Assembly: GCF_009684715.1 (NCBI RefSeq)
Contig: NZ_CP016604.1
Span: 62,001 to 126,000 of the forward strand
Length of the DNA: 64,000 nucleotides
Direction of reading: 5' to 3'
From: Otariodibacter oris
Lineage (GTDB): Bacteria > Pseudomonadota > Gammaproteobacteria > Enterobacterales > Pasteurellaceae
Under the pieces are notes generated by a model. That model saw nothing but the letters and a program-made list of their open reading frames with translations. It did not search any database and was not told where the DNA came from. This document shows positions 20,546 to 27,942 of the stretch, one piece after another. The stretch's first letter is position 1; every line of letters starts with the position of its first letter. Position numbers and translations under genes: made by a program.

Positions 20546-20581
20546 AAGATTAATTACAAAATTTGTAAAATCTTACCGCTT
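20539..20581 (-). terminator. Hairpin inside the APE operon, terminator or attenuator
   Basis: A perfect 12-bp stem (20539-20550 with 20570-20581) with a 19-base loop is followed on the minus strand by TGTTTTATTT. It lies between the small lipoprotein gene and the thioesterase gene and could reduce expression of the last four genes. One arm carries an uptake sequence. Confidence 0.6.
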
Positions 20582-20588
20582 TAATAAA

Positions 20589-21014
20589 TTATTTAACGAT
20601 GTCTCCTTTTAATGCAACACCACCAATAATATTTCCTGTATGACACTCGAATTGTGTGGAGCTAGTATAAGTATTCTTTTTATAGTAACTCACAAGATTA
20701 CCTACTTTTGTTGCACCATTAGCTTTTGCTGTATCTTGGAATTGCTTTACTGCAGATAAAAACGCCCATTCACAAGCCTCTTTGTCTGTCTTGTTTACTG
20801 CATTCGTTTTCTTATTACTCACTAATCCTGATTGAATTACTTTACCTGAAGCCTGTTTAGCAAAAGATAATTTAATATTTGGATCTAATACTTGTTTGGC
20901 TTGTGGAGAGTTTAATGCATCTTGAATAGAATAATAATGTGTTGTATCTGTGGGGGCACAAGCTGCAATTAAAATTACGCTTAAAGTTACAGCAAATGTT
21001 TTAATAAGTTTCAT
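20589..21014 (-). CDS. Small lipoprotein of the APE operon
   Basis: A 141-residue lipoprotein: MKLIKTFAVTLSVILIAAC ends in a lipobox (Cys19). The mature part has two more Cys (KEACEW and FECHTG) that could form a disulfide, and it ends GNIIGGVALKGDIVK. Similar small proteins in aryl polyene clusters are often mislabelled as excinuclease ATPase subunit; there is no ATPase motif here. An AGGAGT ribosome site is clear. The role is unknown; envelope location next to LolA-like and MMPL genes suggests help with transport or anchoring. Confidence 0.82.
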   Translation of the reverse strand: MKLIKTFAVTLSVILIAACAPTDTTHYYSIQDALNSPQAKQVLDPNIKLSFAKQASGKVIQSGLVSNKKTNAVNKTDKEACEWAFLSAVKQFQDTAKANGATKVGNLVSYYKKNTYTSSTQFECHTGNIIGGVALKGDIVK

Positions 21015-21052
21015 AAAGGACTCCTATTTTAGTTGGGGATAAAGTAATTTAA

Positions 21053-21979
21053 TTAATTTTCGTGGTGCCAAAATGCATAGAAATTAAACCATAGTAAAGG
21101 ATTATCTCTACACTCATTCGCTAATAATTCTGCATAGCGTTGCATTACTTGTCTAATATTTTTATGTCGATTAACTCCTCTTCCCGTAATTCCATCAGAA
21201 AAGCGTCTTAATTTTAATCTATATTGGCGATTCTCTTTCAAACAGAAAATCGTGTTAATAGGAACTTTTAAGATACTTGCTAGTAGCCATGCTCCTTGGG
21301 GAAAATCAGCTTCTTGACCTAAAAATTCGATAGATTCTATTTTATCCCCTCTAATAGGAATACGATCTACTGCAAGGGCAATCCACTCACCTTTTTCAAC
21401 TCGTTCATGAAGTTCTATCATTTTCTGTGCATCAAGATCTTCAACTTGAATAAGGGATAATTCATCAGCACCCGCTTCAGCTAAAGCACGATTAAATTCT
21501 TGAGCATGATGATTATGGACTAGGATATTTAATTTAAAGTTTTTATGTTGTCCACTATTTGCTAATGCTCGACAAACTTCAATATTACCGAAATGAGAAC
21601 AAATTAAAATTTGTCCTCGTTGGCTTTCTTTTTCCATATCTTGAAGAAGATTGTCTAAATCATCAATAATTATATCGTTAAAATTTATCTTTTTTTGCCA
21701 AACCGCAAAACGATCAGTAATCGCTTCCCCAAAATTAAGGAATTGACGAAAAACAGAGAATTTAGGCAGTACGACATTGGGATAAGTTTTTTTTAAATTA
21801 CGCTGATATTCTGCAATATTTTTTCTCATATTTTTGGCGGTCAGAAAGAAATAACTCACCACAAAAAAAGTCACTAATCGAATAATATAAAGTGGAAAGT
21901 ATTTAACAATTAATCGTGTAATTGTTAGAAATAAACGAGTGCCTCTTTCATTTTGTTTTGCCCAGTGATCTGCACTCAT
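21053..21979 (-). CDS. LPLAT (LpxL-like) acyltransferase of the APE operon
   Basis: A 308-residue membrane-associated acyltransferase of the lipid A lauroyl-transferase type, with a hydrophobic N-terminal part (about residues 17-47) and the HX4E motif His129-Phe-Gly-Asn-Ile-Glu134. It probably acylates the lipid or sugar to which the aryl polyene is joined. In some APE clusters this domain is fused to a glycosyltransferase (ApeJ). Here the two are separate genes overlapping by ATGA, as if a fusion had been split or had not yet formed. Confidence 0.86.
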   Translation of the reverse strand: MSADHWAKQNERGTRLFLTITRLIVKYFPLYIIRLVTFFVVSYFFLTAKNMRKNIAEYQRNLKKTYPNVVLPKFSVFRQFLNFGEAITDRFAVWQKKINFNDIIIDDLDNLLQDMEKESQRGQILICSHFGNIEVCRALANSGQHKNFKLNILVHNHHAQEFNRALAEAGADELSLIQVEDLDAQKMIELHERVEKGEWIALAVDRIPIRGDKIESIEFLGQEADFPQGAWLLASILKVPINTIFCLKENRQYRLKLRRFSDGITGRGVNRHKNIRQVMQRYAELLANECRDNPLLWFNFYAFWHHEN

Positions 21980-22707
21980 ACCTTTTTACCTGATAATAAT
22001 CTAAATAACATGCCGAAAAATAATCTTGCATGCATTTTACTAATTAACCAATTATCTTTCCAACCACGAAAATGCGAGACTCCACCTAATTCATATTTAA
22101 CGGGCGTATCTATCCAAATCATCGGAATATATCGCCAATGTATTTTAACCAAAATTTCCGTATCAAAATCCATATAATCACCAATTTTCTCTTTTTCCAC
22201 AATAGGCATAATTTGCTGTAATGGATAAATCCTAAATCCACACATACCATCGGGAATATCTAAAGAAAGTGTATTAATTGCGATCCAAAAATTAGTTATT
22301 TTTCTACCATATAGCCTAGCTTTAGGCGCATCATCACTATAGATTGGATTGGCACAAATTAAAGATGTAGATGACTGCTCACTTTTTGTAAGCATTAGCT
22401 CAGCATCTTCGATACGATGTTGCCCGTCAGCATCAACTTGTAGTGCATGAGTAAAATCTTGTTTGAATGCTTCCAACAAGCCCGTTTTTACGGCTGCACC
22501 CTTTCCCCCATTTTGTTCGCGATAAATTACACTTATATCCTCTTGTGTTGCTAATATGGATAACACCATCTTGTGTTCATCTTTAGACCCATCATCCACA
22601 ATTAACACAGGCAGATTCAATTTTCTTAATTTATCAACGACTGCACTAATCGTATCTGAATGATTATAGTGAGGAATAATGGCAATAGGTTTAAATTGGC
22701 TTTTCAT
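21976..22707 (-). CDS. Family 2 glycosyltransferase of the APE operon
   Basis: A 243-residue GT-A glycosyltransferase with the nucleotide-sugar motif VLIVDDGSKDE (about residues 34-44) and the metal-binding QVDADGQHR. It is likely to add a sugar to the lipid carrier of the aryl polyene. It overlaps the AMP-ligase gene by one base (TAATG) and the acyltransferase gene by four. The donor and acceptor are not known. Confidence 0.88.
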   Translation of the reverse strand: MKSQFKPIAIIPHYNHSDTISAVVDKLRKLNLPVLIVDDGSKDEHKMVLSILATQEDISVIYREQNGGKGAAVKTGLLEAFKQDFTHALQVDADGQHRIEDAELMLTKSEQSSTSLICANPIYSDDAPKARLYGRKITNFWIAINTLSLDIPDGMCGFRIYPLQQIMPIVEKEKIGDYMDFDTEILVKIHWRYIPMIWIDTPVKYELGGVSHFRGWKDNWLISKMHARLFFGMLFRLLSGKKV

Positions 22708-24023
22708 TAATTAATCTCATCTTGTTGTGCAAAGCAGACTTTTTCAAAATCTTTTCGCTGAATTTTGGATTGGCTATTGCGAGGAAGTCTCAAACAAAAC
22801 CGCCAAAAACGAGGTAAAGTAAAGCGTTCTTGAGTTTGCATAAGATGTTGTTTTAAATTTTCAATCAGATCTTTTCGAGCATTTTGCTTAAGGGTATTGA
22901 TTCCTTCTTCACTTAATGCCACCCAAGCAACAGGGCGATGTTTTTCTGGGTGTATTGCAATATAACAATCAATCACCCAAGGGTGAGATAATAAATCTTG
23001 TTCAATTCTTACCAAAGAGACACGTTTATCTCCTAATTTTACAATGCGATCTGATCGACCAAGGAGTTGGAAACCATTTTGATTAATTTCAATAGCATCA
23101 GCAGTTTGCTCTCTCTGACTAATCCATGCAGATTCAACCCATAAGACGCCATCATTATTTAAACCAATTGTAGATTCAGGTAACGATTGCCATAATTGAT
23201 CGTCTTGGCGGAATGCAATTGCGCCAGTTTCAGTACTTCCATAAATTTCAACAAGTGGAATTTGTAATCTTTCTCTAAGATGATTACCAATATGGTTATG
23301 TAATACGCCACCAGATGAAATAACCCCAGTAAGATTGTTCACTTTGATATTATCTATATTTAGGTTTGTTAATAATGTGGGGCTGCTAATCCAAATAACT
23401 TGGGGATAGTGATAGCTTTCTGCAATCAAATATTCTGGATACTGTAATTGCTCTCTACCTAATATCCACCCCATTTCTATCGCTAAAAATATGCGAAAAG
23501 TTAATCCATATAAATGCTGAACACTTACACTACCTAATATCCCAATATGATTCCCTCTATCGAATGGAAGTATTTGAGATAATATTTCAGCCTCTTTCCA
23601 CATTTGTTTAGCTGTTTTTTTTATGATTTTTGCGTTACCACTGCTACCGGAGGTTTTTAGCCAAATTTCTGTTGGATTATTTTTATCTACAAGCGGTTGG
23701 ATTTGCTCAATTTTTTGCAAAATACCATAGGTGTTGAATTGAGTGGATGTGATGAACACATCTGCATTTTCATCGATCCATTGCTTATTTTCTGGTAGTA
23801 AATTGGGAGGTAATAAGACGGTACAATTTGTATTTAAGCAGGCTAAAAGCACACAAGTAAACTGGCTTGCATCCTCAATCCATAATGCGACTTTTTGAAT
23901 TTTATCTTGTTCTAGCTGTTGGCGGATTTGTTGCACTCGAGATGAAAAATCAATAAGACTCCATTTTGGATTGAGCGCAACCAAGTGAGTACAATCTAAT
24001 AAATTATTTTGATAATTATCCAT
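22707..24023 (-). CDS. Acyl/aryl-AMP ligase loading the APE starter (ApeH-like)
   Basis: A 438-residue member of the ANL adenylating family. It has the P-loop TSGSSGNAK (residues 124-132), the IYGSTETGAIAF motif, and the C-terminal swivel domain with DCYIAIHPEKHRPVAWVA and a late Lys. It should activate an aromatic acid, by analogy 4-hydroxybenzoate, and load it on an ACP. No ammonia-lyase or methyltransferase gene is in this cluster, so the starter would come from general metabolism. An uptake core lies inside at 23689. Confidence 0.88.
   Translation of the reverse strand: MDNYQNNLLDCTHLVALNPKWSLIDFSSRVQQIRQQLEQDKIQKVALWIEDASQFTCVLLACLNTNCTVLLPPNLLPENKQWIDENADVFITSTQFNTYGILQKIEQIQPLVDKNNPTEIWLKTSGSSGNAKIIKKTAKQMWKEAEILSQILPFDRGNHIGILGSVSVQHLYGLTFRIFLAIEMGWILGREQLQYPEYLIAESYHYPQVIWISSPTLLTNLNIDNIKVNNLTGVISSGGVLHNHIGNHLRERLQIPLVEIYGSTETGAIAFRQDDQLWQSLPESTIGLNNDGVLWVESAWISQREQTADAIEINQNGFQLLGRSDRIVKLGDKRVSLVRIEQDLLSHPWVIDCYIAIHPEKHRPVAWVALSEEGINTLKQNARKDLIENLKQHLMQTQERFTLPRFWRFCLRLPRNSQSKIQRKDFEKVCFAQQDEIN
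23689..23697 (+). repeat. DNA uptake signal sequence core (Apl type)
   Basis: Exact ACAAGCGGT within the AMP-ligase gene; the A/T-rich tail with TTTTTTGCAAAA that often follows this core is also present. Confidence 0.75.
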
Positions 24024-24573
24024 TCTTCTTCATCACTCGTTGTCTAATGAGCCACTCAGTCAACATTAATAATGCCATTAAAATATATGAAATAACGCCA
24101 GTATAAACTGCCCAATATTGATATTCTTTTAGTAAGATTAATACAATGGTAATTCCACCATTAAACACAAAGAATAGACACCAAATTTTAGTCACATTTC
24201 GAGTATACAAGATCCCTTTCGGCGGTAAATTAGGGTCAGTTAATCGAGCTAGACGTTCGACAATGGTTTGTGAGGTAAATAGGCTCGAACTAAAAATTAT
24301 CAGCATTACCATATTGATTAACACTGGATACCAAAACATCATCGATGTTGTTCGAGTAAGAGCAACAATACACAACAAAATACTCATAAAGAATGAAAAA
24401 TATCGATATATGCCTTTTGCTTGCAAGAGGCCTCTGATAGCCCAAAGCACCACCATGACATAGAGTAAGTAATGAAGTATGTAGGTTTGACCATTGGCCA
24501 ATACCCAAATAATTGGATAACTTACACTGGTTAGCGTTAATAAGGTTGTCACGACTAGACGAAGTTTATTCAT
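24016..24573 (-). CDS. Multi-span membrane protein of the APE operon (ApeG-like, COG4648)
   Basis: An approximately 185-residue protein with about six hydrophobic spans and a basic C-terminus, resembling the COG4648 membrane proteins found in aryl polyene clusters. I start at MNKLRLVV (24573), which overlaps the upstream stop by 8 bases. An ATG at 24609 would add 12 polar residues with no clear ribosome site. Its role is unknown; membrane organisation of the synthase is a guess. Confidence 0.8.
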   Translation of the reverse strand: MNKLRLVVTTLLTLTSVSYPIIWVLANGQTYILHYLLYVMVVLWAIRGLLQAKGIYRYFSFFMSILLCIVALTRTTSMMFWYPVLINMVMLIIFSSSLFTSQTIVERLARLTDPNLPPKGILYTRNVTKIWCLFFVFNGGITIVLILLKEYQYWAVYTGVISYILMALLMLTEWLIRQRVMKKNG

Positions 24574-25216
24574 CACAAAATAATATTCGGCCACTACTGC
24601 ACATTTCATTATCTGTCTTTAATTGGAAGATAACTCTGTTATTTTCAGGCTGCCATGTTAAGTGTAATTCTATATCATCGTTTGGACGTAAGAACTTTTG
24701 GAATTTAAGATTATCCACTCTTAAAATTGTTTTTTGTACACCCAAACATTCAGTAATTTGATCATTTACCCACTGTAATTCGATAACGCCAGGAACAAGA
24801 GGAAAACCCGCAAAATGTCCTTTAAAAAAAGTAAGATCAATTGGTACCTTACCTTTTAAGACAAGTTGCTCATCTTGATACTCTTTTTTTATCCAGATAG
24901 GATCAACGATCTCTGTGGTACATGTTTCTTCAAATGCTACAAGGTCAACATGAGATTGATGATCTCGAGGTAACTTGTCGATAAAGTACCATAATTCTGG
25001 AATAGTAAGATTGCCTTCTTGTTTTAAAAGATAAGTTTTTGATTGTTCTATAACTGCATTACGTCCTTTTTCTCGGAAAAGATTAATTCCATCTGCCGAC
25101 AATTCAGCCCAAACGACTAAATCTGCTTTCTGAGGATGATATGCAATATAACAATCAGAAATTAAATTATGATTATTTAAAGAAAGTTGTATGCTGTTTA
25201 AAAATTTATTTTCCAT
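24566..25216 (-). CDS. 3-hydroxyacyl-ACP dehydratase with an N-terminal ligase-tail domain (ApeI-like)
   Basis: The C-terminal half of this 216-residue protein is a FabA/FabZ-like hotdog dehydratase with FFKGHFAGFPLVPGV, His134 being the likely catalytic residue. The N-terminal half (about residues 15-100) is clearly similar to the C-terminal swivel domain of the neighbouring AMP ligase: DCYIAYHPQK versus DCYIAIHPEK, then VVWAELSADGIN versus VAWVALSEEGIN. It therefore looks like a duplication of that domain fused to the dehydratase. The domain cannot adenylate on its own. It lies 5 bases after the second ACP gene. Confidence 0.85.
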   Translation of the reverse strand: MENKFLNSIQLSLNNHNLISDCYIAYHPQKADLVVWAELSADGINLFREKGRNAVIEQSKTYLLKQEGNLTIPELWYFIDKLPRDHQSHVDLVAFEETCTTEIVDPIWIKKEYQDEQLVLKGKVPIDLTFFKGHFAGFPLVPGVIELQWVNDQITECLGVQKTILRVDNLKFQKFLRPNDDIELHLTWQPENNRVIFQLKTDNEMCSSGRILFCDE

Positions 25217-25221
25217 CAGTT

Positions 25222-25476
25222 TTATTGTTGGGCATTCTGACTAATTTTTTTAACAGCCTCAACGACATCATTTACTGTACGTACATTGCGAAAATCTTCA
25301 GCTTGTAACTTATATCCTGTTTTACGCTTGATATAATCAATTAAATCGATCGCATCAATGCTATCTATTTCAAGATCTTCGTATAAATTGGTTTCGAGAG
25401 TAACTTGCTCTTTATCGATTTCGAAAAGAGAACCTAATGCATCGACTAATATCTGATAGATTTCTTGTTCTGTCAT
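25222..25476 (-). CDS. Acyl carrier protein of the APE operon (ApeF-like)
   Basis: An acidic 84-residue ACP. The phosphopantetheine attachment serine is Ser39 in LEIDSIDAID. It follows the first ACP gene by 9 bases. Two ACPs are usual for aryl polyene synthases, one often favoured for the starter and one for chain extension; which does what cannot be told here. Confidence 0.93.
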   Translation of the reverse strand: MTEQEIYQILVDALGSLFEIDKEQVTLETNLYEDLEIDSIDAIDLIDYIKRKTGYKLQAEDFRNVRTVNDVVEAVKKISQNAQQ

Positions 25477-25485
25477 ATTGCTTCC

Positions 25486-25743
25486 TTAAACTTGTTGAGA
25501 ACGAATAAACGTTGCTAATGTTGCAACACTTTCAAAATGTTCACGAAGATTTTGTTGTTGACTATCTAATTGTAAACCAAAACGTTTTTGTATGGCTAAT
25601 CCAAGTTCTAACGCATCAACAGAATCCAAACCTAAACCATCATCGCCAAATAATGGAGCATCCGTGTATATATCTTCAACATTGATATCTTCGAGTGCTA
25701 AACTATCAATGATTAATTGCTTTAATTGTAATTCAAGTTCCAT
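25486..25743 (-). CDS. Acyl carrier protein of the APE operon (ApeE-like)
   Basis: An acidic 85-residue ACP with the attachment site Ser41 in GLGLDSVDALELG. It lies 3 bases after the acyltransferase gene and just before the second ACP, all on the minus strand. Confidence 0.93.
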   Translation of the reverse strand: MELELQLKQLIIDSLALEDINVEDIYTDAPLFGDDGLGLDSVDALELGLAIQKRFGLQLDSQQQNLREHFESVATLATFIRSQQV

Positions 25744-25746
25744 GTT

Positions 25747-26508
25747 TTAATCCTTTGAATGTAAATTGAAATAATGCTCTAAATATTCATTTAATTTACG
25801 AGATGCAATTGGTAATGGTTTTTCAGCGAGCCATACTTTAGGATCGATGTCTTCACCTACAATAAATTGATAATGAATTTTTCGTGAAGGGATTTTATAC
25901 CAAGGTTGACCTTTTTTAAAATTAAGCGGTGACATTTTTATGACAATAGGTGTAATAACTTTAGCACTACGTAAACCAATAGATACTGCTCCCCGATGTA
26001 ATTTTACAACGCCATCCCATCCAGTGCGGGTTCCTTCTGGAAATAATAAAAGTGACTGATTTTTAAGTATATTATCACATTGTTCCAACAATTCTTCTGA
26101 TTCTGTATTGGGCAAAAATCCACATGCTTTAATTGGGCTAGTCATCGCAGGATTTTTCATTAAATCTTTTTTCACAATACAGTTAAAACGAGACTCTTGG
26201 CTAAAAATGAGTACGACATCTAATAATGAAGGATGATTTGCTAGAACAAGTTGGCCTTCTCTACCTAGGCGTTCAAATCCGTGATAGGTGACGTCTAATA
26301 TGCCTGCAAGGGTTAGATACTTTACAAAAAATAGCCATGTTTTACTGACAATCTTCCTACCAGCTAATTGAGTGGCTAAATCCTGATGGGGATATTTTTT
26401 TGCATATGGATAAAGGATAATCAAAAAGAGAATGCCCACGATACCAAATAAAATAAAGCCAAATAGTGTTGCTAGAAATCGCCTTATCCAATCTAATTTT
26501 TCTGCCAT
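25747..26508 (-). CDS. 1-acylglycerol-phosphate-type acyltransferase of the APE operon (ApeD-like)
   Basis: A 253-residue PlsC-family acyltransferase with one or two N-terminal spans (about residues 12-36), the NHPSLLD form of the HX4D motif (His92-Asp97) and LFPEGTR (155-161). It probably transfers an acyl or aryl polyene chain to a glycerol-phosphate-like or sugar acceptor. I start at ATG 26508, with GGAGGA 9 bases upstream; the frame reaches a TTG at 26514. It overlaps the CLF-like gene by 16 bases. Confidence 0.88.
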   Translation of the reverse strand: MAEKLDWIRRFLATLFGFILFGIVGILFLIILYPYAKKYPHQDLATQLAGRKIVSKTWLFFVKYLTLAGILDVTYHGFERLGREGQLVLANHPSLLDVVLIFSQESRFNCIVKKDLMKNPAMTSPIKACGFLPNTESEELLEQCDNILKNQSLLLFPEGTRTGWDGVVKLHRGAVSIGLRSAKVITPIVIKMSPLNFKKGQPWYKIPSRKIHYQFIVGEDIDPKVWLAEKPLPIASRKLNEYLEHYFNLHSKD

Positions 26509-27245
26509 TGCCAATATCCTCCTCGACTATTCGGGGTTTGCCAGTGGCTTTGAGCTAAGTAGGTATTTTTTATCCACGTTAATGCATTATCTGCAAAATT
26601 TAAGTGTTCAAATTGGTGAGATGAATTTGCATATAAACTGAGTTGGTAGTCATTTCCCTTTTCAATGATCATCGCCAATGCATAAGCAAAAGGATGTCTT
26701 GTTACAGGTTGAACCTCAATATCTTTACTTAATGGATTTTCTACGATAACGACAAGTACTTTCTCATGTCCTTCGTTTAATAAGCAATAAGCTTCCATGA
26801 TAGCAATTTCTAAATTATCTTTTGTTGCAGTAATTGCTGACGTTTCGTTTTTTACTTGTCGCATTTCTGACCATTGTCCAACGAGTGCGTTATGAACAGA
26901 TAAGCTAAATGACGTTGGGGAGACATCACCGTCAGTTAAAAGTGATTGCCATAATGAAAAACTACGGTTAATTTCACTATTTAAAGAAGCATAAACTACA
27001 GGTAAATTACTTTCATTGTCTGTTAATTCCCATGCAGCCTCAAAAAATAATCTAGCAGAATCGCTTAAACGTCTGCGTTTAATGGGAGGTAAAAAAGCTA
27101 ATTTAGGTTTAACCTCTTCAGCTAAATCAGAGATAGCAAACCAATGATTTTCACCTAGCTTCCAATCTTCAGTACTTAATGCTTTATTACAAACGACATT
27201 CCATTGGCTTATATTGAAAGAAAAATGACAGGCCGGATTACTCAT
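26493..27245 (-). CDS. Truncated ketosynthase-like chain-length factor (ApeC-like)
   Basis: A 250-residue protein matching only the N-terminal half of a ketosynthase. The SFSLSVHNALVGQWS stretch corresponds to the active-site region, but no catalytic Cys is there, and the second-half His motifs are missing. This is the normal form of the aryl polyene chain-length factor, which pairs with a full ketosynthase. It is the first gene after the P-loop insertion; its ATG has no strong ribosome site, which may matter because the gene upstream is foreign. Confidence 0.84.
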   Translation of the reverse strand: MSNPACHFSFNISQWNVVCNKALSTEDWKLGENHWFAISDLAEEVKPKLAFLPPIKRRRLSDSARLFFEAAWELTDNESNLPVVYASLNSEINRSFSLWQSLLTDGDVSPTSFSLSVHNALVGQWSEMRQVKNETSAITATKDNLEIAIMEAYCLLNEGHEKVLVVIVENPLSKDIEVQPVTRHPFAYALAMIIEKGNDYQLSLYANSSHQFEHLNFADNALTWIKNTYLAQSHWQTPNSRGGYWQWQKN

Positions 27246-27423
27246 GAGTTGATTATTTGAATAGAAGAAATAAAGTAATGATATTCTAACTTAATTTTAA
27301 AAAATTATGAAAACTTAATATGTGTAGTAAGTAATTATTTTTTATGCCTGTTTAGATAATATCTAATTATAAGAACTAAAAAACCATAATGCATTTACTA
27401 AAACTACTATATTCAAATCAAAG

Positions 27424-27879
27424 TTATCTAATAGCATAATTTAGAATGTAATCTGTTAAATATTCTATTTCTAGTGCAGTGAGCTTTTTGAAGTAATTTT
27501 CATCTAATTTTTCATTTATTTTTCTGATAGGATTATATAATTTTTCAATCCATACTATATTATGAGTCTTTTTTCTTTTTTTTAACTGTTTAACAGAGCT
27601 TCCTCTAGTTCTAGAGGCTGTAACAATAATATCACAGTTATATTCTTTAATCAGTTTATCATCAACCCAATGTTTTATTTCATTACCATTATCACCTGAT
27701 GTTGAAATACCAATTTTAATATTTTTATAGTCAAAAATAGCAACATCATCTCTACTATGTATTTTATATTCCTTAAGCAATTTTATTTTATTCTTCTTCA
27801 AGTTTTTAATCAGTCCTCTTAGTGTTTTTGTTTTTCCTTGATTGGCGGCACCAAATACTGCAATAATCAATTTTTTCAT
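27424..27879 (-). CDS. Small P-loop protein of unknown function inside the APE operon
   Basis: A 151-residue, very basic protein with a phosphate-binding loop at the N-terminus (FGAANQGKTKTLR, the GxxNxGKT form). A later IGISTSGDNGNE looks like a switch or sensor segment, and DIIVTASRTRGSS follows. The ATG has a GTGAGG ribosome site. Composition differs sharply from its neighbours: bases 27481-27540 have 12 G/C of 60, while 26521-26580 have 27 of 60. It sits with non-coding flanks of 178 and 63 bases between two biosynthetic genes that are otherwise packed. I do not recognise a function; it looks like an inserted gene. Confidence 0.75.
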   Translation of the reverse strand: MKKLIIAVFGAANQGKTKTLRGLIKNLKKNKIKLLKEYKIHSRDDVAIFDYKNIKIGISTSGDNGNEIKHWVDDKLIKEYNCDIIVTASRTRGSSVKQLKKRKKTHNIVWIEKLYNPIRKINEKLDENYFKKLTALEIEYLTDYILNYAIR

Positions 27880-27942
27880 ATATACCTCACTTTATGTTAG
27901 GGATAATTACAAATTACTTTTGTAATTATCTTATTTAATAAC

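Noticed and set aside
24146-24463. Plus-strand frame of 105 residues opposite the ApeG-like gene
   Set aside because: It lies wholly inside a well-supported membrane protein gene and shows no ribosome site.
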